32,500 bases of DNA from Adiantum capillus-veneris (taxonomy: Eukaryota > Streptophyta > Polypodiopsida > Polypodiales > Pteridaceae), in NCBI GenBank assembly GCA_014529385.2, contig CM043951.1:107728384-107760883 (forward strand). Direction: 5' to 3'. The notes under the pieces were generated by a model. It did no database searches. It saw only the letters and a program-made list of their open reading frames with translations, and was not told the DNA's origin. Below are positions 20,913-31,300 of the stretch, piece by piece. How positions within the stretch are numbered: position 1 is the first letter of the stretch; the number at the start of each line of letters is the position of its first letter. The position numbers were made by a program, and so were the translations under genes.

Positions 20913-22460
20913 TGTAATGGAAATGGCCTATGAACTTTGAGAATAGCGGAATTAAGAGAATTAAAGTGAGCATTTTTGTGAGATCACTTTGAGAACATAG
21001 AGGGTGAACTTAATTGATGGTAGCAACATAAACATAGTACTTGATTAACTTGGCATGAACAATAATTTTGCGGAGAGAGAGAGAGTATTAGAGAACATGT
21101 CAATAGTTCAGGACCGGATTTACTTGGAGCCGCCATTCCCCCTCCAAAAAAAGGTGTTTGTATTATAGATTTTCCCATCACGAGAGAGACTTGGTACAAT
21201 ACAATCTTTGTGCTCCTTGTGACCTTGGTGATGCTATGAAGATGGAAAGCTTCATGCATCCCAAGCTTAACATAAAATTTGCAAAAATCATTAATTATCC
21301 CAAGCCTCATTCGCAAGGCCTCAAACACCTTCGAAGGTGGAGAGAGCTAGCGGGGAATGAGGAAGAAGAATCATCATAGGAGAAAGAAATAGTTTCTCAC
21401 TTATCATCACTCTTCTTGATTAGCATAGCATAATAGCATAGTAATGAAGATGAAGAAGATGGAAAGCTTAAGCATTGAAGCATGGCTCTTGGTTGGATTT
21501 GCATTCCATAGCCAAGATTGGTGGTGTGTAGGCTCTCAACTTCTCAACAAGCTTGGAGAAGGAGATGGAGCTCTTGCACTTTGCACTCCACACAATGAGA
21601 GAATGTGTGTGTGTATGGGAGAGTATACCTCCTCTCAAGCTTGGTCCCCCCCCCCCCCTCTCTCTCTCTCTCTCATTTGGACATGTGTCCTCTTCTCCTC
21701 TTTGAGAGAGAGAACTTAATTATTTATTTTTATGCATCTAAATTCTCATTGGATCCCTTTTAAATCCTATTCAATAGGTTTCAAGCACATCATAAATGCC
21801 ATATGTGGAGGATTTTGACATTTATCTTTTATGCTTCTTTAGTCATTTGGTTTGAATTAAACACTTCAAGCACTTAGTCAATTAATCATGGAAACCATTC
21901 ATGCCTCTTGAGAGTTTATCTTTGAATTGAACACTTCAAGAACCTTAGTCATTTAAGCATGAGAATCACCTCCAGCTTGGGCAAGGTTCCCACAAACACT
22001 TTAAGCACTTTAGTTAGCAAGACGACAAGCACCTCATACATGGGTAGGATTCCCACCTCAAGGTCATCCCTAACTTGCCTGAGGTCAAAGGAATTTTTAA
22101 CACTAGCTTTTGGAGGTCTTCAATGAGGCTAACCGTAAGGTCTTTTAAGCTCCATTAGATGCACATTGCTCTTTAATAGACTACCTTCTTTTTTACCCCT
22201 ATTGAGATGTAACCATCTCTCCTCTTGGTCCCTTGCTGAGGTAAATCTAAAAGCACTTATTGCACATTGCTCTTTGGTAGACCGTCTCCTTTTGGACCCC
22301 TATTGACATGCAACCATTTCTCTTTTGATCCCCTGTTGAGATAGGTCTAGAAGCACATGCCTATATTCTAACCCTTGTTCCCATTTATTCTCCCACATTA
22401 AATGATCAGTTAAATATGAGAAAATAATTTGGTAAAGCCTAGATATTATATTTTATGACA
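20913..22460 (-). mobile_element. 3' LTR of a second chromovirus copy (about 1.55 kb)
   Basis: It starts TGTAATGG and ends TTTTATGACA on the plus strand and is colinear with the LTR at 1251-2863. No PBS lies at its left edge, but polymerase domains on the minus strand lie to its right, so it is the 3' LTR of a minus-strand element. It contains a run of C followed by (CT)n near 21648-21675. The element's 5' LTR is missing: the region where it would lie is simple-repeat DNA. Confidence 0.85.
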
Positions 22461-22480
22461 TTACCACTCTTAAAATCATA
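22461..22480 (-). other. Polypurine tract, weak
   Basis: The minus strand reads TTTTAAGAGTGGTAA just before the LTR start TGTCATAAAA. The G run usual in such tracts is interrupted. Position rather than sequence supports the call. Confidence 0.5.
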
Positions 22481-22827
22481 GTCGTCCTCGACTATGAGGT
22501 AGAAGAGATAAAGTCTAGTTATTAATCCATGTTTCTTAGCGAGTAGAGGATCCCTTTTTACCCTACGACGTCATTCCAGAATGGATGACTAATCCATTTG
22601 GTGCTCGGGAAACTTAGCTGTCGCAAGTGTGTCTGCTCTTTAGTCCATATCATACTTCCAAAGTAGAGTGACAAGTTCTACTTAGTGTTTGGGAGACGTC
22701 GTCACCACAAACATGATCTTAAGCATTCATACTTCTTAAATATTGTGCACAATAAAAGAAAGAGAATGAGTCTTATAAGACGAAAACATTGTTAATTTTA
22801 AATGCATTTTCATTTGCTTACTCTAGT

Positions 22828-23060
22828 GTAGCATTGTAAGCATTGACAAGGTTCATAATATCCTTAAGCTAGGTTCCTTGCATCCATCTAACATCTTCAA
22901 AAGGATAATTCTTAAACTTAACAAGATATCATTGGATAACATTACCGTTTCTTAGTACCTTGTCTTTGTGTCAAAGAATCGATTCGGACTGCAACACCTC
23001 TTCTTGATCTCCGATCTTTGGCGGGTCCTCCATTATTGGTTCTTTTGGTGGTTCTCCTTT
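22828..23060 (-). pseudogene. Chromodomain at the integrase C-terminus (decayed)
   Basis: On the minus strand the text reads PPKIGDQEEVLQSESIL, then HKDKVLRNGNVI, then YLVKFKNYPFEDVRWM, then LKDIMNLVNAYNATL. YLVKF-x-N-Y-P-x-E-D-x-x-W-M is the core of a chromodomain, which directs chromovirus integration to marked chromatin. At least three stops interrupt it (after SESIL, before YLVKF, after MQGT). The aromatic cage positions Y, F and W are still readable. It places the element in the chromovirus branch of Ty3/gypsy. Confidence 0.8.
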
Positions 23061-23884
23061 GTAATGCTTGAGTAGGCTCACATGGTTAGCATTGTGAATG
23101 AGCCAATGGTTGGGAAACTATAACTAATAAGCCATCTCATTGATTGGCTTAAGAATTTTAAAAGAAAGGACCATAGTATCTTTTTGCTAGTTTAGCATAA
23201 TACTCTTGGTGGCTCATAGGATTCTTGCCTATAGTATGCCTTACATGAGCTTTGAGAAAATTTAGCAAGACCCAATCATTTTTCTTATGGGACTAAGGCT
23301 CTTCTGTGCTTATTAGCAGCAACCCTTTTTGCCTTTTTTGTGAGATGGATATAACCTTTTTAATCTTTGGAAAAGATTCTTGTAAGTCTCAGCTATATTC
23401 ATAGCAGCGAAGATCTTCCCATATACTTTAAGTAGTAAGGGACTTTTGGATCTTTCCTCTTTATCCTCGAAAGCTACTTTCCCCATATAAGTATGTACAA
23501 TGTCATTGTACGTATACTCTATAAGAGGTACGATACTTCTCTCATTGAGAACGTTGATCTACTTTTATGACATAGGCTTTTAGTAGATCAAGAATCGTTA
23601 GATTAATTATTTCACTTTGGTCATCATTTTGTGGATGATAGGCCGAAAGAGAATTTAATCTACTTCCTCGATTCTCAAAGAGACCCTTCTAAAAATTACA
23701 GGTCATTCTAGGATCTTTGTCCGACACTATGGATGTTGGCAAGCCATGATACTTGTAAATTTGAGATCTAAAGAGGGTTGCCTTTTGATGTGCTTTAATA
23801 GTCTTTTTGAAAGGCATAGAGTGTGTTTTCTTGCTAAGCCTGTCGACTAAAACAATCCAAGTTACTTCCCTCGATCAGATTTCA
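23061..23884 (-). pseudogene. Integrase core and C-terminal region of the second chromovirus (decayed)
   Basis: Minus-strand motifs in order: VDRLSKKTHSMPFKKTIKAH, then YKYHGLPTSIVSDKDPRMT (second catalytic Asp in SDKDPR), then SAYHPQNDDQSE, where integrases read TDGQ-[ST]-E with the catalytic Glu, then EYTYNDIVHTYMGKVAFE, then HKKGKKG and KNDWVLLNFLKAH. The first catalytic Asp block is missing, because the sequence before VDRLSK is replaced by the inverted segment at 23885-24272. Integrase inserts the element cDNA. Several frame changes and stops make it inactive. Confidence 0.8.
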
Positions 23885-24272
23885 ATTTTTGGTATACCGT
23901 GCATTTTGAACATACTCTTGTATGTTTACTTTTCATGACGCAAACCAAGCTCTCCGACAAAGAAATGAGGTGGACAAATTTTCTTTTGCAATTTAAATTT
24001 CATATTGCTCACATTGTTGGCAAGCACAATCAAGTGTTCGATGCATTTTCACAACGGCCAAGGGTAAATGTGGTGTCTATAGCAATTCACAATGATCTAT
24101 CTTTTATGATAGATGAGTATGCTATTGACCGAGACTTTTACGTAATTACAGTTTTTGCATTACGGAAGAAAAAAATAACCATTCACCTTGAATGATGGTT
24201 ATCTTTTAAATGGCAATAGGCTATGTGTTACTCACCCATACAATAAGAAAGTCATGTATGAATCTTGAATTT
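23885..24272 (+). pseudogene. Inverted segment: RNase H end and integrase start
   Basis: On the plus strand, opposite to its surroundings, the text reads YTVHFEHTLVCLLF, then MTQTKLSDKEMRW, then HIAHIVGKHNQVFDAFSQRP (end of RNase H), then SFMIDEYAIDRDF and DGYLLNGNRLCVTHPYNKK (start of integrase). This is exactly the stretch missing between LDTWKHK (end of the minus-strand RNase H part near 24275) and VDRLSK (minus-strand integrase near 23850). The simplest reading is a local inversion inside the element with some loss at an edge. An independent insertion of another element's fragment is less likely because the fit to the gap is so close. Confidence 0.7.
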
Positions 24273-25193
24273 CTTGAGGCTTTGTGCTTCCATGTGTCTA
24301 GGGCATGTAGAATAGCTAAAAGCTCTTTTTTGTATATGCCCAAGACCCTTCATTGGCATTGAGCCTTCGGCTCTCATATGCTATGGCATGCCCTTCTTGA
24401 AGAAAACTGCTCCAAGGCAATCACCACAAGCATCACATTGGACCTCAAATGGCTTTGAGAGATTCGGAAGCATGAGGAATGGTTGAGAGGTAAGCTTCTC
24501 TTTGAGCTTGTCAAAAGCATTTTGTTCTTTAGCAGTCCATGAGTACTTAACATTTTTCTTTGTTAAGTTATGCAATGGTCCTGCTATTTGAGAGAATTTT
24601 GTTATGAAGCATCTATAGTAAGCACACATACCAATAAATCTTCTTAGCTCATGTAGATTCCTTGGATTAGGCCATGCTTTTATTACCTCCAACTTTGATC
24701 GATCCATACGAATACCATTTTGAGAGATAATGTGACCTAAATATCTCTTGTAGAAAAAAATCACTTTTCTTTTGATTAATGAAAAGCTTATTCTCTCTCA
24801 CAACTTGAAAGATTACCTGGAGGTGTCACTTGTACTCCTCAAGAGAATTTGAGTGGACTGAAGATTTTTGTCCATCGTGAGTTTGAATGCGGCTGGAGCA
24901 TTTGCCAGGCCAAAACTTCTAACTTATCAAATAGATCTTATACCCGCGACATGGGAAATATTTTTTTTCAATAGTGATCCTATTTAGTGCTCTACACTCG
25001 ACACACATGTGATATGTGCCATCTTTCTTTTTCACTAAAGGTACTGGTGAATAGAATGGAGAGGACCTAGGCCTCACCATCCCTTTTTCCACCAATTCAT
25101 GCACTTGCCTGACGATCTCCTCTTGTTGAGCTTGTGAAACTCAATAAGGAGGTTTATTAGGCGACGAGCTTCCTAGTAGAAGCTCTATTGCAT
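24273..25193 (-). pseudogene. Reverse transcriptase and RNase H of the second chromovirus (decayed)
   Basis: From right to left on the minus strand: NKPPY, VSQAQQEEIVRQVHELVEKG, MVRPRSSPFYSPVPLVKKKD, CRALNRITIEKKYFP, DLFDKLEV (fingers and palm); GLANAPAAFKLTMDKN; QVVRENKLFINQKKSDFF; YLGHIISQNGIRMD; PRNLHELRRFIGMCAYYRCF (thumb); KPFEVQCDACGDCLGAVFF and AIAYESRRLN (RNase H). Two blocks are missing: the palm stretch between DLFDKLEV and GLANAPA, and the catalytic Y-x-DD block after TMDKN. The enzyme is therefore dead by deletion as well as by frame changes. Confidence 0.85.
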
Positions 25194-25926
25194 GGTCATT
25201 ACCTGGGGGATTCACTCTATATACAAAATGGGATGCCACCTGTGAGCGGACAACTTTGATAAAACCCCTATATACGACTCATATTAAGGAATATGACCCC
25301 CCTTCCTACGCTTATACGATAATAAATGAAGAAAACTATCATACCCCTATCTTACATATAAAATTTAGCATAATGACTGACAATGTACTAAAAGGAACCA
25401 CTTCTATTGATAACTAGATGTACCCTCAATGAGTTTGACTTTCAAACTATGTGCCCGATTAGTGTGCACTCTAGCTTACTCGTCCAATTTTGAACCATCT
25501 AAATTACTCAAAAAACATGGTTATAAATTTGTGTTGGGTTCTCCATGTAAATTTGCATTTATACAAACTCTTTATAACTTTCATCCCACAACAAATGAAC
25601 TATAATCACAAAACAATCAATCGATATAAAGCACTGTTAGTTCTTGCATGTATCTTTGTAGCTATTGACTCACAAGTTCAAGGGCAGACTCTTTGAGGAA
25701 ACCATGATTTTGAAACACAAAAACTTCCTCTCATTTTCCCTTTTTCTCACTTCTCCTCCCCCCCCCCCATAAATATGATTACCCCTCCCTTATTTTTAAG
25801 CTTGGGAGATAAATTATTGGGGGCCTACCCCTAACTTATACGCTTATGTAACTTGTAAAAAAAAACCCTCCCCTACACTTACATGGTGTGATAAGTTTTC
25901 CATGGTGAATCCCCCGGGGGTCGTTA
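25194..25926. mobile_element. MITE-like DNA transposon, 717 bp, with 8-bp target duplications
   Basis: The element proper is 25202-25918. Its ends are CCTGGGGGATTCAC (25202-25215) and, on the other strand, CCCGGGGGATTCAC (25905-25918), a 14-bp inverted repeat with one mismatch. Flanks are GGTCATTA (25194-25201) and GGTCGTTA (25919-25926), an 8-bp target duplication with one mismatch. Taking out the element and one duplication joins the chromovirus linker frame exactly (GDND to HAIELLLG on the minus strand). No transposase is encoded, so it is non-autonomous. The 8-bp duplication fits hAT-type transposons among others; the ends do not show the usual hAT start CAGGG, so the superfamily is open. 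Inside are ACGCTTATA-like repeats near both ends (about 25308 and 25839). Confidence 0.85.
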
Positions 25927-26600
25927 TCCCCTCAGTTTGGAGGTAGCTCACTAGGGATATCATCAATGAAAACATCTTGAAATCCATTTAGGAAATTAGA
26001 CAAATCTAATTCCCTTTATTGCTACTTGTGAAAACATTAGAATCATTTACAGATTCTCTAGCAAAAATCATATAAGCAAAAATAGATCTTTTTATCGACT
26101 TATCCACAACAAGCGTATTTACCAGGGATATGATGTTCCCTGAATCATTAGCATCTATATACATGCTCTTTTCCATGTATGTGAAATAGATTCTCCTTTC
26201 AGGGAACTTCACATTGGCAGCCATGCAGTTGAACCATGGTGCCCCTAGGATAACATCCTCATGTTGGAGAGAAGAGAATAAAAAAATAATCTTCTTTATC
26301 GACGTAACTTTAAACATGAAGCCTCAACTTCCCAATCAAGGGAGTAATGGAGGTTTGTTGTCCCTTGAAAGCTCCATCGGCAGTTACAGTATCTCCCATC
26401 TCGAAAGCTTGAATACCCAACTTAGTGGCCTACTCCATTGATATGAAGTTGTGAGTAGATCCAGGGTCAAAGAGAATAAGGACATCATGCTCCCTTACTT
26501 TTCCCCAAGCATAGGAGAAGTATGAGCCTTTGCAATGAGTATCCTCTTTTGGAGCTTCAACCATGGAAGCTCTAGGAGTGTCATTGAGTACATTTCTTTT
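25927..26600 (-). pseudogene. Protease and linker of the second chromovirus (decayed)
   Basis: On the minus strand: HDVLILFDPGSTHNFIS at about 26440-26490 is the retropepsin active-site loop (D-P-G-S in place of D-S-G-S). ILGAPWFNCMAANVKFPERR at about 26197-26256 is the C-terminal protease motif. FLNGFQDVFIDDIPSELPPN at about 25940-25995 is the linker before RT. Stops occur between these blocks, for example just after ISME. The protease would process Gag-Pol. Its order next to RT and on the same strand fits the chromovirus. Confidence 0.8.
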
Positions 26601-26758
26601 GTGGCATGATAACCATGTCCTTGCTTCTCACACAAAGCATTTATGGTCTTTATGAAAGGCCTCTAATTCTTCAGGAGAGAGCTTGTTTTTACCTTTGTAG
26701 GCTCCTTTCTTCTTGGCCTTGTTGTTGTTAGTGTTGGTGTTACCTTGGGAAGAGTTTT

Positions 26759-26760
<2 letters not shown>
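26601..26760 (-). pseudogene. Gag C-terminus with zinc knuckle remnant
   Basis: The minus strand reads SSQGNTNTNNNKAKKKGAYK, then SPEELEAFHKDHKCFV followed by a stop where the second Cys of a C-x2-C knuckle should be, then a broken ...CHKRN. The Asn/Lys-rich text before a knuckle is typical of plant Ty3 Gag. The frame then runs into the GT microsatellite at 26761, so the rest of gag, the PBS and the 5' LTR are lost. Confidence 0.65.

Positions 26761-26822
<62 letters not shown>
26761..26822. repeat. (GT)n microsatellite
   Basis: About 60 bases of uninterrupted GT at the broken edge of the chromovirus gag. Confidence 0.97.
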
Positions 26823-26874
26823 TTGTGTGAGTGTGTGTATAAAAAGCATAACATTGTATATGACTGACTTTGAT

Positions 26875-27280
26875 AAAAAAACGTAGCAATTTTTTTAGTT
26901 AAGTTATATATATGCTTCTATCTTGCCATTTTATATATATGTGTGTGTGTTTTAGGTAGTGTGTATATATAATTTTTTTAGTTAAGTTATATACATTACT
27001 GTGCGTGTGTATAAATGCTTTTGTGGGTGTGTGTAAACAACATAGCATTTTTTTAAGTTAAGAGATATATAATTAGCTCTAGAGAGTGTATGTATGTATG
27101 ATTGTGCACATAGTTTTTTCATCTTGTGTGTGCGTGTGTGTGTGTGTATAACTTAACTTTAAGAATGCTACGTTTTTTATACACACAAACACATACAATC
27201 ATTTTTTTAAATATATAGTTGTGTGTGTGTGTGTGTGTGTGTAAAAAACGTAGTATTTTTTTAGTAAAATTATATATATA
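26875..27280. repeat. Repeated unit AAAACGTAGCAtttttttAG with TTAAGTTATATA (four direct, one inverted copy)
   Basis: Copies lie at about 26875-26914 (ACGTAGCAATTTTTTTAG, then TTAAGTTATATATA), 26971-26993, 27036-27076 and 27241-27280. An inverted copy lies at about 27147-27180 (TAACTTAACTTTAAGAATGC, then TACGTTTTTTATA). Each adjoins GT-rich sequence. The copies are diverged and spaced roughly 65-165 bases apart. No coding is visible. Confidence 0.6.
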
Positions 27281-27301
27281 TGAATCCATTTTGCGTATAT
27301 C

Positions 27302-27410
<109 letters not shown>

Positions 27411-27469
27411 GAATGTGTGTGAGTGTTTATACCACAATATCATTTTTTGTAATATATGGTGTGTGTGAA

Positions 27470-27620
27470 AAATGTAGTAGTTGAGATGAAAGTGGAGTGA
27501 AGTTTAAGTGGAGTTTTAATTGAGATTAAAGTGGAGTGAAGTGAAAGTGGAGTTTTTCTGTGAAGAAGGAGATGAAAGTGGAGTTGTGCTGTGAAGAAGA
27601 AGGAGTAAAAGAAGACAAGG
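27470..27620. repeat. Purine-rich stretch with repeated GAAAGTGGAGT
   Basis: GATGAAAGTGGAGT, GATTAAAGTGGAGTGAAG, GTGAAAGTGGAGTTTTTCTG and GATGAAAGTGGAGTTGTGCT recur with CTGTGAAGAAG between them. This is a degenerate short repeat with no known role. It lies about 0.8-0.9 kb upstream of the first coding exon of the gene at 28395. Confidence 0.6.
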
Positions 27621-27655
27621 TACTGTGTGTGTGTGTGCGTGTGTAGATTTTCTAC

Positions 27656-27805
27656 TCACGTGTGTGTGTGTGTGTGTGTGCGCGCTTACCTGCGCACGCT
27701 TGCCCGATCCACCGGAGGAGCTCCATTGGAGCTCCTATTGGACCTCCTCTAGTGGATCGCGCAAGCGTGCGCAGGTAAGCGCACACACACACACACACAC
27801 AGTGA
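27656..27805. repeat. Strong palindrome with 22-bp perfect outer arms, flanked by GT and CA tracts
   Basis: GCGCTTACCTGCGCACGCTTGC at 27683-27704 has an exact reverse complement at 27761-27782. After one mismatched pair the arms continue with CGATCCAC, then GAGGAG and TCCA, to within a few bases of the centre near 27732. Outside the arms lies (GT)n on the left and (CA)n on the right, which can also pair. The whole stretch could extrude as a hairpin of about 65 bp per arm. It is GC-rich in an AT-rich region. Confidence 0.9.
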
Positions 27806-28190
27806 TACACACTTTCATTCACACACATCAAAACACTTGCACACATAGCACAACACACACACAATCATGCATACGCACACACATTACACTTGCATACACA
27901 CACATACATACACCCACATATATAAACACTTGCATTCACAACATCAACACACTTGCATACATACACACATACACATATATAAACACTTGCATTCACAACA
28001 TCAACGCACTTGCATACATAGCACAAACACACACACAATCATGCATACAGACACACACATATTACACTTACATTCACACACACACACACACACACAATCA
28101 TGCATACATGCACACACACACATATAAACACTTGCATTCACACACATCAACACACTTCCATACACACATACTAAACACACTTACAGTAAC
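27783..28190. repeat. CA-rich region with a degenerate longer repeat
   Basis: CACA-rich sequence in which ACACTTGCATTCACA and ACACAATCATGCATAC recur several times each (for example near 27925, 27985 and 28125; 27858, 28033 and 28092). The long open frames it gives are simple-sequence artefacts. Confidence 0.8.
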
Positions 28191-28272
28191 AATTACAATG
28201 ATGTAAGAACAGGTCGTTGTAGAGAAGAGGTATACAAATGTCAAAGTGGATTTGTATTTTTCCTTGCCATGA

Positions 28273-28391
28273 GTAAGTTGAGAATGGTTTTTTTGTTTTA
28301 ATTTGCATTTTACGCCGTATGCTGCCGAAATTTAGAAGTTTATATTTGTATTGTCATTGCTAAGAAGATTTTTGTTGTTTGTGGTTGATAG
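28273..28391 (+). other. Candidate intron in the 5' untranslated region
   Basis: ATGA|GTAAGTTGAG at 28273 is a strong donor and GTTGATAG ending at 28391 an acceptor three bases before the first ATG of the gene. If real, the transcript starts upstream, between the CA-rich region and 28272. Intron length (119) matches the other introns of the gene. Confidence 0.35.
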
Positions 28392-28394
28392 ATT

Positions 28395-31300
28395 ATGGCT
28401 CGTACACCATCTAAACGTGGCAGGACAGGTATCTCTCAAAGTAAGTTCAAATACATTAAGCTATTTGTGTTCTTTTTTTTTTGTCTCATCATACTCACTA
28501 AACTAGTTGTGTTCTTATTGTTTTTTGCTTGTAGGAGTAGGATACACATTAAGGTCTGGCACTACAGGGCATAGGGCCAATGCACGATCTTCCATTGCTT
28601 CTTCCAATGTCCGTCAAAAGGAGGATATTTTGGGTGATGTTCATGAAGAAGAGGATATATTGAGTGATGTGCATGAAGAAGAGGTGTTCATAGATATTCA
28701 TGCTACACAAGGTGAATTGGTGGCTCACGGCATGTCTGAAGCAACAACAATTGTTGCTAAACCTCCCGATCATCCCAACAGTATTTGGAAAGGATGTTCA
28801 TGGTCGAATATAGGAGGAGATTGTAGAGGGTTTTATTGTAAAGAGAGGTGGGGAACCTCCTCGCATTCCTCTCTGTAGATTGATGGAAAATGAAGCCATT
28901 AGAGCGGTGGGTCCAGGCACTGAGGTCTTGGTGAAAAGGTTTGAGATGTCTGGATACAGTGTGCTTGGAGCTCCATTTCTTGTGTCATTTAAGAAGCTAA
29001 GCCATGATCAACATTATGTTTCCGACTTAGACAAAGATGAATGGGGGCCTATTTGGCGAGAATTAAGCGATGATTTTGATCATTCCCTTCCCCTTGAGTG
29101 GGAAGACTTAAGGGGAAAAAAATTTATCGTTTGGGATGGTAATCACCGTTTGAAAACTTGGATGCGCTTAATAAAAACACGTAAGTGATTTCTTTTTTGT
29201 TTAATGTAAAGTTGACTTGTATTACTCTATGCTTTCTAATTTTCTTTTTTGTTGTTGTAGAATTCTCAATGATAAAGTGGAGACATTGTTCTGTGAAGTG
29301 TCAATTTATCTATGTTGATAGAAGTGCAGAGGGGGATCTTATGCTAGCTTTGCGCTCTCAAAATGAGTAGGCACATTTGTTGTTTTGAAAGTTATTGCTA
29401 TTACTTTATCGATGTCATTCTACTGCCATTTAATTTAAGATATTGTGGTTTAGGATTGGTAGAACCACTGTGAACATAAATTTTGGGCAGGAGATCTTCT
29501 TGTTCCAAAAACTGGCTGTGGCAAGCAAAGATTCTTTAATGAAAGACTTTCCCCAAGATTGAATTCGATGGATAGAGGTAGAGCTTGCTTGTGAGAAGAA
29601 GGCATTTAAAGGGAGTTGGTACAACGCTCCTGCTCTTTTATTAGCAATGCTCATATGGAAGGTATATTTTTTTGACTTAAAATACACTTTTTATGTAATT
29701 TCTAAACTTGACATTATTTTGTAAAATCTTACTTTTTTTTTCATTTGCTCTACAAAAGGAAGACTTTGACTTTGTCTCTTATCAAAGAGATGCAAGAGAT
29801 CAATGATCCCTCGATTTCACTGCCAGAAAAGCAAATGGTTGCTCAAGAAAGAGTAGAAAAAATATTCAAAGAAAGAGCTTATAAGGTAAACACTTTCTCT
29901 TCTCACCGTTTATGTTTGAATTTCTACAAAATTGTAAGTTGACATGTCATTTGAATTTGATTTATTTGATTGAAAAATTGATTTGATTTGATCTCCTACT
30001 AATGCAACATAGATGTTGGCCATTGCCAACCCCGCCAGTGGCCAGGGGTTCTTCTCTTTATTATTTAACTTCAATTGGATAAGAGAAAAGGATCAAGTGG
30101 GCCTTACAAGAGACAAGGTCCACTCTTTGGCAACTTCTAAAATATCACCAGAGAGGTAATAATTTTTGGATAAAAAATACACATGAAATCATCAAATGAA
30201 TCAATGCATTTATGGTTTGTTTATTGTTTTCTCTATAGGAAAAAGGAAATATTGCACTCTTTGATGCATTGCCGTGTAGATGATGTTACTTCTGAGCGTT
30301 ATATTAGTGCAATGAAATTTAGAATGTACTTGCGTAAAGAGTGGTATTGGGGAAGTATCTTGAAGCAATGCTTGAGGATCAAAGGGAAAATGATTGAAGA
30401 AATGCCGGAGGGCTTTGAAGCATGGTTTCATCACCAATTGAGGGACCACATTGATAAAGCTTTTGTGGAGCTTTGGAGTAAGCTCAACACAAAAGAGTCG
30501 AATGAAAAAATTCCAGAGCTTATGGAATCTTCGAGGAGAGTTTATTCAGGTAATACAATTGATATCTTTATGGTTGTTATTCTATTTTTTACTTAGAGTT
30601 TGTATAATAAATAAGTCACTTAGGAAAGGAGCTCAAATAAAGTTAACTGCATTTTATGTAGATGGCTAATTCAGCTTTACGATCAAACTTTGTTGGAGAA
30701 GTTGCCAATTGCTGTTGAAAGTTGGAGGGACCTCTCTAGTGAGGAGTGTATGTATCCACTATGGATGAGAGATTATGGTTTGATTTCTTGGGAAATTGAG
30801 TATTGCCCTTGGTGGCTAGATTACACTCGAGGCACCTACCCACGTGATGAAGGGAACTTATATAAAGGTTATTTTTGGCATTTATAAAAACTACAAAATT
30901 GTTAAAGTGCTCATACTATTTAGATTATGTTTGTGAGAAATATATATTTGTTTGCTTTAGAGCACATTCTTGAAAGAAATGAAAATGGTATTGAGGAGAT
31001 TGGCTCAGCTTCCAAGAAAGCCACCTCTTCAAAAAGAGTAAACAATAGTACAATCTCCTCTATAAAGAAACGATTGGATTTTGTTAGATCCAAGAAGCCC
31101 AAGAAGTCTCCCAAAAAGAACCAAAAAGGTGCTCAAGGCTCCACAGGTAAACTTGCTTGTATAGATATCTAGCTGTCACTTTCTTTCTACTCAACAATTC
31201 TTGATGAAATATTTTATTTTCTGATTATGCAGTGCCTTCCATAGATTGTGATGTGACCGTTATTGGCAACATGCTAGATGTTTACAAAATTTCTCTCGAT

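Noticed and set aside
23899-24195. An independent plus-strand gene
   Set aside because: The text is RNase H and integrase of a Ty3-type element and fills a gap in the surrounding minus-strand element.
27625-28206. A 193-residue open frame rich in His-Thr and Cys-Val repeats
   Set aside because: It is simple-sequence translation of GT and CA repeats around the palindrome; no domain or codon pattern of a gene.
28800-29661. ParB as evidence of a plasmid or chromosome partition system
   Set aside because: No ParA, no parS-like site, and the gene has introns; the fusion to a methyltransferase-like domain is a different context.
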